64,000 bases of DNA, taken from an uncultured Halocynthiibacter sp. (GTDB lineage: Bacteria > Pseudomonadota > Alphaproteobacteria > Rhodobacterales > Rhodobacteraceae). Both the position numbers and the translations under genes were made by a program. Location: contig CANNCD010000001.1 of assembly GCA_947503035.1 (NCBI GenBank), positions 1,302,001 through 1,366,000 on the forward strand, given 5' to 3'. The notes under the pieces were generated by a model, which was not told the origin of the DNA, searched no databases, and worked only from the letters and a program-made list of their open reading frames with translations. Within the stretch, counting starts at the first letter, position 1; every line of letters begins with the position of its first letter. Of the stretch, positions 55,561 through 64,000 are shown piece after piece.

Positions 55561-56696
55561 CCTATCTTCAGAACAACCTGCAAACGGTGCCGACGGGGCT
55601 TCGGAAAATCCTGTTCCTGAACTGGCCGGTGATCGTGCTCATTTCGACGATATCGTCGGTCGGTTTCATGATGCTTTATTCCGTGTCAGGCGGCGATGTC
55701 TCCGTTTGGGCCGAACCCCAGATGAAACGTTTTGCGCTTGGAATGGTGTTGATGGTCTGCGTGGCGATGGTGCCCGTCTGGATCTGGCGCAACGTGTCGG
55801 TGCTGGCCTATATCGGATCGCTTCTGTTGCTGTTGGCAGTGGAATTGTTCGGCGTCGTCGGCATGGGGGCGCAGCGATGGATCGACCTTGGATTTATGCG
55901 GTTGCAGCCCTCGGAGTTGACCAAAATCACGGTTATTTTGGTGCTTGCGGCCTATTACGACTGGCTTGATATCAAAAAGGTTTCGCATCCGCTTTGGGTG
56001 TTCATCCCGGTTCTGATCATCCTGATCCCGACGTTTATGGTTCTGCGGCAACCCGATCTGGGGACGGCGATTTTGGTTCTATCCGGCGGTGGGATCATCA
56101 TGTTTGTCGCGGGCGTCAGCTGGTATTATTTCGGCGCGGTTGTTGCCATCATCGGGGGCATTGTCGCCGCGGTGTTCCAATTTCGCGGCACCCAGTGGCA
56201 GTTTTTGAAGGACTACCAATACCGCCGCATCGACACGTTCCTGAACCCTGATGCCGATCCGCTCCGCGCGGGCTATCACATCACCCAATCCAAGATTGCG
56301 CTGGGGTCAGGCGGCTGGACAGGCAAGGGATATATGCAGGGCACCCAAAGCCGTCTGAATTTCCTTCCGGAAAAACACACCGACTTTATCTTTACGACCT
56401 TGGCCGAGGAATTCGGGTTTCTGGGCGGCATATCATTGTTGGGGCTTTATGCGCTGGTGTTGGTGTTCTGCGCGATTTCGGCCTTCCAGAATAAGGACAG
56501 GTTTTCGTCCCTGTTGATCCTTGGGATCGGCGCGACGTTCTTTTTGTTTTATGCGGTGAACATGTCGATGGTGATGGGCCTCGCCCCTGTCGTGGGGGTT
56601 CCCTTGCCGCTTGTGTCCTATGGGGGGTCGGCGATGTTGGTGTTGCTGGCGGCCTTTGGATTAATGCAAAGCGCCCACGTCCACCGACCCCGATAG
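55557..56696 (+). CDS. mrdB: Peptidoglycan glycosyltransferase RodA
   Basis: This 379-residue SEDS-family polymerase with ten predicted helices extends glycan strands with PBP2. SEDS motifs are KRFALGMVLM near 50, RLQPSELTKITVIL near 120, LRQPDLGTAILVL near 160 and the long periplasmic loop ending FLPEKHTDFIFTTLAEEFG near 260. The C-terminal PLVSYGGSAMLVLLAAFGL is the family's last signature. It ends the mre operon. Its stop lies one base from the stop of the convergent gene. Confidence 0.96.
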   Translation: MTYLQNNLQTVPTGLRKILFLNWPVIVLISTISSVGFMMLYSVSGGDVSVWAEPQMKRFALGMVLMVCVAMVPVWIWRNVSVLAYIGSLLLLLAVELFGVVGMGAQRWIDLGFMRLQPSELTKITVILVLAAYYDWLDIKKVSHPLWVFIPVLIILIPTFMVLRQPDLGTAILVLSGGGIIMFVAGVSWYYFGAVVAIIGGIVAAVFQFRGTQWQFLKDYQYRRIDTFLNPDADPLRAGYHITQSKIALGSGGWTGKGYMQGTQSRLNFLPEKHTDFIFTTLAEEFGFLGGISLLGLYALVLVFCAISAFQNKDRFSSLLILGIGATFFLFYAVNMSMVMGLAPVVGVPLPLVSYGGSAMLVLLAAFGLMQSAHVHRPR

Positions 56697-56697
56697 A

Positions 56698-57480
56698 TTA
56701 TCGAAGGATCGGCGGTTTGCTGGGGTCCATACCGGGGGCCGCGGGGCCTTCGGCGATTTGGGGCACCGGAAGATCGAACCGCAATCCGTTCTTCGCCAAA
56801 AGCGCACAGATCGGGTCGGACGCGGCAAAGAACGCCACATCCAATTCACCGGCCTCAACACCCGAAAACGTCAATGCCTCGGCCATCGCGGCGGCAAGGG
56901 CGTTGTCCGCACCGGGAAGCGGGTCGATAAAGGCCAAGATATGGCTTTTGCGACCACCAGAATATTCCACACCGGCAAGATAGGCGAACTTGGCCATGCC
57001 CTCGGCGGTGGCAAGTTTGCCGTCAATCGCGGTGATCAAGGTTTCAGGCAACCCGACCGGGGCCGAGATGATCTCGGGGGTTTCTTCGACCTCGGCGGGG
57101 GCGTTGGACAGGGTGTCCTGTAGCCACGACACCGCGTCCGACGGGATCAAGATTTCCGACGGCGCCACACCAAGGTTCACACCCAATCCAATACCCTGCC
57201 CCGCCAACATATCGGCAATCACACGGCCAGACATCGCCGCATAGGGGGCGATTTTGCCAACGAATTTCGCCAGACGTTCTTCGCGGTCGAAAACCAAGAC
57301 GAATGTGCCGGCCTCGGTTTCGAAAATCTCGGGTTCCACGTTTTCGCCGTCGGCCTCGCTTGCCAACAACAGGAACAGTTCGCTTTCGGCGAGACGTTCA
57401 AAAAACCGCAGCCGCGCCGCGTCGTCATTTGGGGCGGCTTCCATGGCCGCGTGGGCCTGATCAAGCAAAGTATCAGTCAT
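56698..57480 (-). CDS. SseB-like N-terminal domain protein
   Basis: This 260-residue soluble protein matches the SseB N-terminal domain: RLRFFERLAESELFLLLASE, then the phrases VLVFDREERLAKF and GVNLGVAPSEILIPSDAV. Proteins of this family are described as enhancing serine sensitivity or sulfur-transfer related, but the function here is unknown. The ATG at 57480 lies inside the last codons of the uracil-DNA glycosylase-like gene (8-base overlap), so the two are co-translated. Confidence 0.8.
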   Translation of the reverse strand: MTDTLLDQAHAAMEAAPNDDAARLRFFERLAESELFLLLASEADGENVEPEIFETEAGTFVLVFDREERLAKFVGKIAPYAAMSGRVIADMLAGQGIGLGVNLGVAPSEILIPSDAVSWLQDTLSNAPAEVEETPEIISAPVGLPETLITAIDGKLATAEGMAKFAYLAGVEYSGGRKSHILAFIDPLPGADNALAAAMAEALTFSGVEAGELDVAFFAASDPICALLAKNGLRFDLPVPQIAEGPAAPGMDPSKPPILR

Positions 57481-58057
57481 CAAGAACCTCTCGCACACGG
57501 GATTTCAACGCAGGCAGAACGTCGGTCGAAAACCACGGGTTTCGTTTGATCCATGCAGTATTGCGCCACGACGGATGAGGCAAGGGAAAGACGCGCGGCG
57601 CATGGCGTTGCCAGTCAGAAACACGGTCCATCACCGACATTTTGTCGCCCAGATGCCATTTTTGCGCATGGGCCCCGACCAAAATCAACAGCGGCGGCGT
57701 CCCGATGTCTTCCATCACTCGGGTGCGCCACGTTCGCGCACAGATCGGCGGTGGTGGCAAATCTGCGCCTTTGGCGTTGTAGCCCGGAAAACAAAACGCC
57801 ATCGGCACAATCGCGACGCGGGCGCGGTCATAGAACTCTGTGTCTTCAATGCCCATCCAATCGCGCAATCGATCCCCCGACGGATCGGTAAACGGCCGTC
57901 CCGACGCGTGAACCCGCGCCCCAGGGGCCTGTCCCGCGATCAGGATTTTGGGCGGCGCACCAAACCAAACCACGGGTCGCGGGACATGGGCAGTTTTGGT
58001 CGCGCGAAATCGATCTGCACATAACCGACAGGATTCTATTTCAACGCGAAGTGACAA
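57473..58057 (-). CDS. Uracil-DNA glycosylase family protein with four cluster-type cysteines
   Basis: This 194-residue UDG-fold protein has Cys10, Cys13, Cys89 and Cys106. Their spacing (CxxC-x75-C-x16-C) matches the [4Fe-4S] ligands of family 4 thermophilic UDGs. Motif A reads AGQAPGARVHASGRPF, with Gln where family 4 has Glu and an RVH resembling the extra loop of UdgX. Motif B is PLPHPSWRNTAW. It should excise uracil or a related base, or act like UdgX; activity is uncertain. The start is TTG at 58057 after GGAAGGG. It overlaps the SseB-like gene. Confidence 0.82.
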   Translation of the reverse strand: MSLRVEIESCRLCADRFRATKTAHVPRPVVWFGAPPKILIAGQAPGARVHASGRPFTDPSGDRLRDWMGIEDTEFYDRARVAIVPMAFCFPGYNAKGADLPPPPICARTWRTRVMEDIGTPPLLILVGAHAQKWHLGDKMSVMDRVSDWQRHAPRVFPLPHPSWRNTAWIKRNPWFSTDVLPALKSRVREVLDD

Positions 58058-58218
58058 ACGTTTTTCCCTTCCAAGTGATCCATAGCCTATCGTTCCTCGC
58101 TCATATTGTCGCGCATCACGTGAATCCCACCCGATCCCCGTCTATTTCCCTCGGATTTACTTGCCCAAAGGCCAATCGATGCCTATTTGTTCCGTTAACA
58201 AAAAAATAACAGGAGGAA

Positions 58219-59520
58219 ATGATGTATCGCGTTCGAAATTTCATTTCAGAGTATTCGATCCTTTTGATCGCAGGGGCCCTTGCGGGTCTGCTCTGGGCCA
58301 ATCTTAACCCGCATGGGTATCACCACTTTGTGGAATATCCAGTGTTGTTCAATGACTATGTGGGGCTTCCATATGAATATTGGACCAAGAAATTCGGCGA
58401 AGGATACGATCACTTCCACCCTGATGGTGCGACGCATGTGTTGTCGCTGCACTATCTTGTAAATGACATCCTGATGGCGTTCTTCTTTGCGGTTGCCGCC
58501 AAAGAAGTCTGGGAGGCGGTTATCCTGAAGGACGGCTCGCTTCGCGGTAAAAAGGCCGCGACGCCGTTGTTCGCAACCGTTGGCGGTATGGCCGGTCCAA
58601 TCGCCGTTTACCTTGGTTTGGCCCTGTTCCTTGGCTCTGATGTGTATGACGCGGTGAACCGTGGCTGGGCGATCCCAACCGCGACGGATATCGCGTTCTC
58701 ATACCTTGTGGGTCGTCTTGTGTTTGGTGCGGGTCACCCTGCGGTGCGCTTCCTTATGTTGCTTGCGATTGCCGATGACGCGGCGGGTCTTGTGATCCTT
58801 GCGATCTTCTATCCATCTGGCGAATTGGCACCGGTTTGGTTGCTTATGTCTGTGGCGGCTTCAGCGGTTGTTTACATCTTGTTCAACCGCCTGCCACGCA
58901 TGATGGACAAGGGCAAAGAGCTTCGCCCGAACTCCACTTGGGTGCGCAAATATCTCTCGTTCTGGCCATACCTCATCGCGGGTATCGTGAGCTGGTACGG
59001 TTTCTACCTCTCTGGTCTGCACACATCCCTTGGCCTATTGCCAATCGTTGTGGCGATCCCACATGCGGACCGCGCCTTCGGTATCTTTGCCGCCGCTGAA
59101 ACCCACATGTCCGACCTATTGAACACCATCGAACACGGGCTGAAATACCCTGTCGAAGTGATCTTGTTGTTCTTTGGCCTTCTGAATGCAGGCGTCGAAT
59201 TCTCGTCCATCTCCGAGGCGACTTGGCTCGTGCTGGCGGGTCTGTTGATCGGTAAACCGGTTGGGGTTCTGATCTTTGGCGTGATCGGCGCACATATCCT
59301 TCGTTTCGGTCTGCCCGAAGGCATGCGTACGATTGACATGTTTGTCATCGGCTGTGTGTCCGCGATTGGCTTTACCGTGTCGCTGTTTGTGGCCTCTGTC
59401 GCCTTTGAAACCGGTCCGGTTCAGGATGCCGCGAAAATGGGCGCCCTGCTCAGCTTTGCAGCCGTGATCGTGTCCTTTGTCGCGGGTTACCTCTGTAAGG
59501 TTGAAAAGAAGCACCTGTAA
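58219..59520 (+). CDS. nhaA: Na+/H+ antiporter NhaA
   Basis: This 433-residue inner membrane antiporter expels Na+ in exchange for H+ and controls pH and sodium. The conserved acidic residues are in RGWAIPTATDIAFSYL (Asp of helix IV) and LLAIADDAAGLVIL (the twin Asp of helix V). About 11-12 helices are evident. A long periplasmic loop with GEGYDHFHPDGATHV near residue 60 is longer than in E. coli NhaA. A strong AGGAGG site precedes the ATG; the second ATG at 58222 is an alternative. It is typical of marine species. Its own terminator follows. Confidence 0.95.
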   Translation: MMYRVRNFISEYSILLIAGALAGLLWANLNPHGYHHFVEYPVLFNDYVGLPYEYWTKKFGEGYDHFHPDGATHVLSLHYLVNDILMAFFFAVAAKEVWEAVILKDGSLRGKKAATPLFATVGGMAGPIAVYLGLALFLGSDVYDAVNRGWAIPTATDIAFSYLVGRLVFGAGHPAVRFLMLLAIADDAAGLVILAIFYPSGELAPVWLLMSVAASAVVYILFNRLPRMMDKGKELRPNSTWVRKYLSFWPYLIAGIVSWYGFYLSGLHTSLGLLPIVVAIPHADRAFGIFAAAETHMSDLLNTIEHGLKYPVEVILLFFGLLNAGVEFSSISEATWLVLAGLLIGKPVGVLIFGVIGAHILRFGLPEGMRTIDMFVIGCVSAIGFTVSLFVASVAFETGPVQDAAKMGALLSFAAVIVSFVAGYLCKVEKKHL

Positions 59521-59541
59521 AACCGCGATAAATTCACCACA

Positions 59542-59569
59542 AAAGCCGGCGCAAACGTGCCGGCTTTTT
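59542..59569 (+). terminator. Rho-independent terminator of nhaA
   Basis: A 9-bp stem (59542-59550 with 59559-59567) with an 8-base loop runs into a T run. It lies 21 bases after the nhaA stop. Confidence 0.9.
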
Positions 59570-59598
59570 CATTTGTATCGCATCTTATTAAAAACGGA

Positions 59599-59628
59599 TT
59601 GGAAACAGTGCCCTATTATTGCTATACT
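59599..59628 (+). promoter_or_regulatory. Promoter of the kpsT-kpsE-like operon
   Basis: TTGGAA (59599-59604) and TATACT (59623-59628) are spaced by 18 bases, 78 bases before the ATPase gene. The AT-rich leader between them and the start holds a TTGATTAATAAAAA stretch. Confidence 0.6.
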
Positions 59629-59706
59629 GTTTCGAAATGGATCCTAGAGTTTGATTAATAAAAACCTGCTAAAGGTTATGCTCTTGCGAAATCCAGAGGC
59701 AAGGCA

Positions 59707-60369
59707 ATGCTCGAGTTTAAGAATGTAAGTAAGTCATTTTGGACCGGTGTACAGCGCAAGGTTATCCTTGATCGCGTGTCTTTTCGCGTGGAACTTGGCC
59801 ACTCACTTGGGATCCTTGCCCCGAACGGAACCGGTAAAACGACGCTGGTCAACATGATGGCCGGTCTGGAAAAACCCGACGAAGGCACCATCGAACGTCA
59901 TAGCCGCATCTCATTCCCGCTTGGGTTTATGGGTGGCGTTTCGGCGAAACACACCGCGCGGGACAACGCCCGCTATATCGCGCGCCTGTACCGTCTCGAT
60001 CCTGACTATATCGAAGCCTACTGTCGCTGGCTCTGTGGTCTCGAAGAATATTTCGACATGCCAATCGGCACCTATTCGGCCGGTATGCGGGCGCGTTTCA
60101 CCTTCTCTCTGATGCTTGCACTGGATTTCGATATCTATCTGATCGACGAAGGTATGCCCGGCACAACGGACGTGGAATTCAACAAAAAAGCAGGGGCCAT
60201 TCTGCGCGAACGGCTCCGCACGACAACGGTGATTATCGTGTCACATGACGCTGGAACCCTTGAGAAATACTGCCGATCGGCGGCGGTTTTGTCCCATGGC
60301 CAGCTCCACATGTTCGACACCCTAGAAGAGGCAAAGAGGCTCTATGACTATCAAGCCCAAAGCGAGTAA
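59707..60369 (+). CDS. Capsular polysaccharide export ATP-binding protein (KpsT-like)
   Basis: This 220-residue ABC ATPase of the KpsT/CtrD/Wzt group is expected to power export of a capsule or surface polysaccharide. Walker A is LAPNGTGKTTLVNM, with Ala in place of the usual first Gly, the signature is TYSAGMRARFTFSLML (SAGMRARF, as in KpsT), Walker B is DIYLIDEGMPGTTD and the switch His is IVSHD. No permease gene (KpsM) is adjacent. The next gene, a KpsE-like protein, overlaps it by 26 bases. The substrate is unknown. Confidence 0.87.
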   Translation: MLEFKNVSKSFWTGVQRKVILDRVSFRVELGHSLGILAPNGTGKTTLVNMMAGLEKPDEGTIERHSRISFPLGFMGGVSAKHTARDNARYIARLYRLDPDYIEAYCRWLCGLEEYFDMPIGTYSAGMRARFTFSLMLALDFDIYLIDEGMPGTTDVEFNKKAGAILRERLRTTTVIIVSHDAGTLEKYCRSAAVLSHGQLHMFDTLEEAKRLYDYQAQSE

Positions 60370-62002
60370 GTATCGCATTCGCCGCGGCTCATCCGCGGGT
60401 CAGCCAAGCGACGCCCAGCCAACTCCGTCCGCCCCCCCGCAGGACGCGGCCACCCCTGATGCCCCACAGGCGCCGGTGCAAGCCGATGCGCAGATGCCCT
60501 TGAAAAAACGTCGCAAGGTCGCGCCCACCGCGAAAACCGGCGAAGTGTCGTCCAGCGCTGAGGTCAAATCGGAGACCGACATCGATGCGATCCGCAAAGA
60601 AGGTCTGACCGGACGTCAACTGCGCATGGCACGGCGTGTGGCCCAAAAACACGGGCTTCCGGCCACGTCGGATTTCGACGCGGTGCGCCTGTTGCGCGTC
60701 CAAGGGATCGATCCCTTCCAGAAATCGAATATGCTCGATCTGGTCCAACCCGGCGGTGACAAAACGCCCGCGGTTCTTGGTGACGAAAACCAGCTTCCAC
60801 AGACATTTACACCGCCCCCACCCAGCAATAACCCCGAGGCCGAGCTTGGGGATCGCGCCGCCGAGATCATGAAAATTCAGCGCGACATTTCGCGTCGTCG
60901 TCGCATCCGCCTTATGCTTTTGTTGGTGCGCTTGGCCGTATTCGTGATGATCCCGACGATGATCGCGGGCTATTATTACCACTTTATCGCGACGCCCATG
61001 TACGGGACCAAGTCCGAATTCCAGATCACGCAGGCCACGCCACCCTCGGCCAGCGCCGCATCGTCGTCCCTTTTGGGGAGCTCGCCTCTCGCGACGGCTT
61101 TGGATTCGATCACGGTGCAGGGCTATATGAATTCCCTCGCCGCGATGATCCGTCTGGACGAGGAACACGGGTTCAAGGAACATTTCAGCGATGACACGAT
61201 TGATCCGCTTCAACGTCTTGATGCCGATGCAAGTAACAAACAGGCCCACAAGGTATACGCGAAACGGGTCCTGATCAGCTATGACCCCACCGAGGGGATC
61301 ATGAAGATGGAGGTCGTGGCCCGCGACCCTGAGACAAGCGAAATGTTCTCAAAGGCGCTGATTTCATATGCCGAGGAACAGGTTGCTAACCTCACCCGTC
61401 GCGTGCGCGAAGACACCATGCGCGACGCCCAAGATTCGGTTGATTTGGCCGAAGAGGAAATGAACGCCGCCAGTGCCGCGCTCAGCGCGCTTCAGGAACG
61501 CTATAACAGCGCAGGTAGCGAGGAAGAACGCTCAATCCTGATCGCCCAGATTTCCACGCTTGAGGGCACGCGCAACGAAACACGTCTGGCCATCGCCGAC
61601 CTTGAAACCAATGCGCGCCCGAACGCGGCCCGTATGGATGCGCTCAAACGGCGTCTCACTGGCGTCGAAACGCAGCTTGCTGAACTGCGCTCGAACCTGA
61701 CCCAAGAGAATGAAAACGGCCAATCCGTAAACGCCATTTCCGCCGAACTTTCGTTGGCTCAGGTCAAGCTCGAGACGCGGATCGCCCAGTTCCAACTGGC
61801 GCTTCAGTCCATGGAGACCGCCCGCGTCGAGGCCAGCCGCCAAACGCGTTACCTCTCCATCGGTGTGCCGCCAACCCCACCAGATGAGGCCACATATCCC
61901 CGTGCCTTTGAGAACACGCTCGTTGCGTTCTTTATCTTTATCGGCATCTATCTGATGGCATCTTTGACCGCGTCCATTCTGCGCGAACAGATCACCTCAT
62001 AG
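60344..62002 (+). CDS. KpsE/CtrB-like capsule export membrane protein with a long N-terminal extension
   Basis: This 552-residue protein is of the polysaccharide co-polymerase/KpsE family. A long Pro-rich, charged cytoplasmic region (1-180) includes KKRRKVAPTAKTGE and a helix-rich segment LTGRQLRMARRVAQKHG. A membrane helix follows (about 185-210), then a periplasmic domain with long coiled coils (about 330-510, repeated E/A/L heptads), and a second helix (about 520-545). Usual KpsE proteins are about 380 residues, so the extension is unusual. The start overlaps the ATPase gene. Confidence 0.82.
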   Translation: MTIKPKASKYRIRRGSSAGQPSDAQPTPSAPPQDAATPDAPQAPVQADAQMPLKKRRKVAPTAKTGEVSSSAEVKSETDIDAIRKEGLTGRQLRMARRVAQKHGLPATSDFDAVRLLRVQGIDPFQKSNMLDLVQPGGDKTPAVLGDENQLPQTFTPPPPSNNPEAELGDRAAEIMKIQRDISRRRRIRLMLLLVRLAVFVMIPTMIAGYYYHFIATPMYGTKSEFQITQATPPSASAASSSLLGSSPLATALDSITVQGYMNSLAAMIRLDEEHGFKEHFSDDTIDPLQRLDADASNKQAHKVYAKRVLISYDPTEGIMKMEVVARDPETSEMFSKALISYAEEQVANLTRRVREDTMRDAQDSVDLAEEEMNAASAALSALQERYNSAGSEEERSILIAQISTLEGTRNETRLAIADLETNARPNAARMDALKRRLTGVETQLAELRSNLTQENENGQSVNAISAELSLAQVKLETRIAQFQLALQSMETARVEASRQTRYLSIGVPPTPPDEATYPRAFENTLVAFFIFIGIYLMASLTASILREQITS

Positions 62003-62022
62003 GTAAACACAACTTTTCGGCG

Positions 62023-62050
62023 GGCCCCTGCAAAATCATGTAGGGGCCTG
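62023..62050 (+). terminator. Hairpin after the KpsE-like gene
   Basis: A 10-bp stem with one G-T pair (62023-62032 with 62039-62048) and a 6-base loop lies 20 bases after the stop. It is followed by a TGTTAT stretch rather than a true T run. It is probably the operon end. Confidence 0.55.
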
Positions 62051-62212
62051 TTATCGTTATACAATATAGCAAGAACCATCGGGCGCCCCTCCTTTGGATC
62101 GCGGTTTCAGACCTTTCTCCAAGTAATCGCGGAAACTACGAAAAAAGATTCAGATTTTTGGTTTTCCCCTCTTGCACCCACCAAACGAACGGCGTAAATA
62201 CTGCCTCACAGT

Positions 62213-62287
62213 TGGGGTGTAGCCAAGTGGTAAGGCAACGCTTTTTGGTAGCGTGCACCGTAGGTTCGAATCCTACCACCCCAGCCA
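62213..62287 (+). tRNA. tRNA-Gln (anticodon UUG)
   Basis: The cloverleaf has acceptor TGGGGTG with CACCCCA, T arm GTAGGTTCGAATCCTAC and anticodon loop TTTTGGT with UUG. The discriminator is G and the CCA end is encoded (62285-62287). It stands alone between the capsule operon and the TauE gene. Confidence 0.96.
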
Positions 62288-62444
62288 TTTTCCATACATA
62301 TGTCGTCAATACTGAACCGGAATTTTCACCGGTCCTGCGTTACGCAACCCTATTCACCCGAGCAATAGCCGGGGTTGCACGTTGACAAAATTGATGAGGG
62401 ACTTCGCCTGTGTGACGAAAATCATCACGGGCACCAAATTTAGG

Positions 62445-63275
62445 TCAGCCGAGCGCATTCCATAGCATTCTGATCGCGCTCATGGCCAAGAACATCGCAA
62501 AGGCGAGCTTGAGCCGACGAGGCGGCAAATAATGTGCCAACTTCGCCCCATAGGGCGCCGTCAGGACGCTGGTTGAAAACAACACGATCGCCGCCGGTAG
62601 ATTCACAAAACCAAGAGAGCCCGGTGGGCGTCCTTCGACCCCGATGCCGCCCCCGATAAACCCACAGACGGCAGGCACTGCGATCGCAAGCCCAAACACA
62701 GAGGCCGTCGCCACCGCGCGATGGACCGGAACCGAAAGCATCGACATCACCGGCACCGACAGGGTCCCGCCCCCAATCCCCATCAACGCCGACACAAACC
62801 CAATTGGCCCCGCAACAAGACCCTGTGTTATTCTTCGTTGTGGTGGCGCCGCGGCAAGGGTCAAGGTCTGGGCAAAGGCCAGATTGATCGCCACGACCAA
62901 TGCGACAGAGCCAAAAATCAGGCTAAGGCCGTTTGAGCCGATGGATTTAGACGCGATCCCACCCAACAGGGCCCCAATGAAAATCGCAGGAGCCCAGCCA
63001 CGAAGAATGTCAAAATCAACCGCACCGCGTTTATGGTGTGCGCGCGCGGACGATATCGAGGTCGGGATGATCGTCGCGAGCGAAGTTCCAACCACAAGCA
63101 GCATTGCAATATCGTCGCTGATGTCGAATATCTCGGCAACCACGATCAGAACGGGCACGATCACGATGCCGCCCCCAACCCCAAGAAGGCCCGCAAGAAT
63201 ACCGGCAATCGCACCCGTAACAAGCAGCCCGAGCGTCAAGCCAGCCAGCGCGGCCACGGAAAATCCAGCAATCAT
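62445..63275 (-). CDS. TauE/SafE family sulfite exporter-like permease
   Basis: This 276-residue membrane protein has about eight helices and two internal repeats of the form IAGILAGLLGVGGGIVIVPVL and GFVSALMGIGGGTLSVPVM (GGG motifs), which define TauE/SafE (DUF81) permeases. These export sulfite, sulfoacetate or other small organic anions; the substrate here is unknown. It lies 122 bases downstream of the truncated LysR gene on the same strand and may be controlled by it (inference). Confidence 0.9.
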   Translation of the reverse strand: MIAGFSVAALAGLTLGLLVTGAIAGILAGLLGVGGGIVIVPVLIVVAEIFDISDDIAMLLVVGTSLATIIPTSISSARAHHKRGAVDFDILRGWAPAIFIGALLGGIASKSIGSNGLSLIFGSVALVVAINLAFAQTLTLAAAPPQRRITQGLVAGPIGFVSALMGIGGGTLSVPVMSMLSVPVHRAVATASVFGLAIAVPAVCGFIGGGIGVEGRPPGSLGFVNLPAAIVLFSTSVLTAPYGAKLAHYLPPRRLKLAFAMFLAMSAIRMLWNALG

Positions 63276-63397
63276 ATATCTTCGCCTTTTGGGTTAAGTT
63301 GTGCCGTGTTGTGCTGCGCGCCAGCATAGCAAACCCCACGTAAAACAGAACCGCCTCTCTTGAAAATGAGGGGACACTGTCGCTGCCCTTCAACACT

Positions 63398-64000
63398 CTA
63401 GAACCGGTCGGCACCAACAGAAATTGGCAGATCGGGCTGCGACAAAATCTCGGCGAGCTGATCAAAGATCAGCCTGATTTTCCGTGAGGAATGAAGTTCG
63501 CGGTGCGTGGTCAGCCAATAGGGAACCGAAATTGGCTCAAGATCCGGAAGAACCTTCACCATCTCGGGAAAATGACAGGCAATGTCGTCGGTCATCGGAA
63601 TAATCCCAAGCCCCTGCCGCGCCATTTCCCAACCCGCAGGGCCGCTATCGACACAGATTTGTATATTGGCGTCTGTCACAGGAAGCCCCCATTTGAGAAG
63701 GAACGGCAAAAGATCCTCCGACGGGCCAATCGTGACAAAGGGCGCGTCCGAAGTATCCGCCACGGTATCAATCGCGCCATGACGCCCCAGAAAACCGCGA
63801 CTGGCAAAAAGAAAGCCGTGGGATTCGCGGACTTTGCGACAGATCAGTTCGGGCTGGGTTGGGATCACATGACGAATGGCGATATCGGCCTCGCGGCGCT
63901 GTAAATCCGACAGGGAATTCTGCGCAATCACCCGAAGCCGAATTTGTGGCGCGATTTTTCGCAGTCGGATGATCACCTGCGGCATCACATATTGCGCCAT
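63398..64000 (-). CDS. LysR family transcriptional regulator, C-terminal part (5' end outside window)
   Basis: This is about 200 residues of a LysR effector-binding domain, entered from the right edge without its HTH. Marks are the segment LQRREADIAIRHVIPTQPELICRKV, a SGPAGWEMARQGLGIIPMTDDIA segment and PISVPYWLTTHRELHSSRKIR. It belongs to the GcvA/DsdC-like LysR group. The effector is unknown. It may regulate the TauE-like gene downstream. Confidence 0.88.
   Translation of the reverse strand: MAQYVMPQVIIRLRKIAPQIRLRVIAQNSLSDLQRREADIAIRHVIPTQPELICRKVRESHGFLFASRGFLGRHGAIDTVADTSDAPFVTIGPSEDLLPFLLKWGLPVTDANIQICVDSGPAGWEMARQGLGIIPMTDDIACHFPEMVKVLPDLEPISVPYWLTTHRELHSSRKIRLIFDQLAEILSQPDLPISVGADRF

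Overview
The window is a gene-dense stretch of chromosome from an alphaproteobacterium, most likely a marine Rhodobacterales (Roseobacter-group) species. This is inferred from the protein families and gene orders: TRAP dctPQM, a long beta-oxidation cassette, gcvTHP under a tandem glycine riboswitch, a malic enzyme with a phosphotransacetylase tail, mreBCD-mrdA-mrdB, alphaproteobacterial KpsT/KpsE-like export proteins and a DUF1992 protein. No mobile element, prophage or CRISPR array was seen. The longest gene-free stretch, about 310 bases, is explained by the glycine riboswitch and its promoter.

Layout. Positions 1-2521 hold the end of a TRAP transporter operon. Positions 2622-8619 read leftward: an acyl-CoA synthetase, an ABC exporter, tRNA-Gly(UCC), a DUF1992 protein and a periplasmic 5'-nucleotidase. 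Positions 8766-12396 hold DUF952-pyrD (rightward) meeting a thioesterase-thioesterase-MATE operon (leftward). Positions 12564-19598 form a fatty acid catabolism block: two MerR-type regulators, an acyl-CoA dehydrogenase, a small possible ribbon-helix-helix protein, a GST, a thiolase and a FadJ-type multifunctional protein. A sulfotransferase, an M48-like protein without its metal site and a Pro/Thr-rich exported protein follow. Positions 22492-27010 are a tightly coupled nucleoside salvage operon (cdd-deoA-deoB-add-upp).

Central carbon and one-carbon genes follow: maeB, prpE-like, nadK, glyA, and gcvT-gcvH-gcvP. Then come a gamma-glutamylcyclotransferase, a second MATE exporter, gltX, a DUF4442 protein, nadE, an 18-repeat MORN protein and an SDR. 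leuA is preceded by a 30-codon leader peptide with five consecutive Leu codons, which points to transcription attenuation. The elongasome operon mreB-mreC-mreD-mrdA-mrdB spans about 51.1-56.7 kb. After it lie an SseB-like protein, a four-cysteine uracil-DNA glycosylase family protein, nhaA, a capsule-export ATPase/KpsE-like pair without an adjacent permease, tRNA-Gln(UUG), a TauE/SafE permease and the truncated end of a LysR regulator.

How the parts fit: the acyl-CoA synthetase, the beta-oxidation cassette, the propionyl-CoA synthetase-like protein and malic enzyme together describe growth on acyl substrates. glyA, gcvTHP and the glycine riboswitch describe glycine/one-carbon metabolism. No wholly new system is evident. 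The features most worth checking are regulatory RNAs and odd accessory proteins: the leu attenuator, the riboswitch expression platform, the MerR/ACGT-palindrome circuit, the metal-site-less M48-like protein, the duplicated MORN array and the glycosylase with an unusual motif A.
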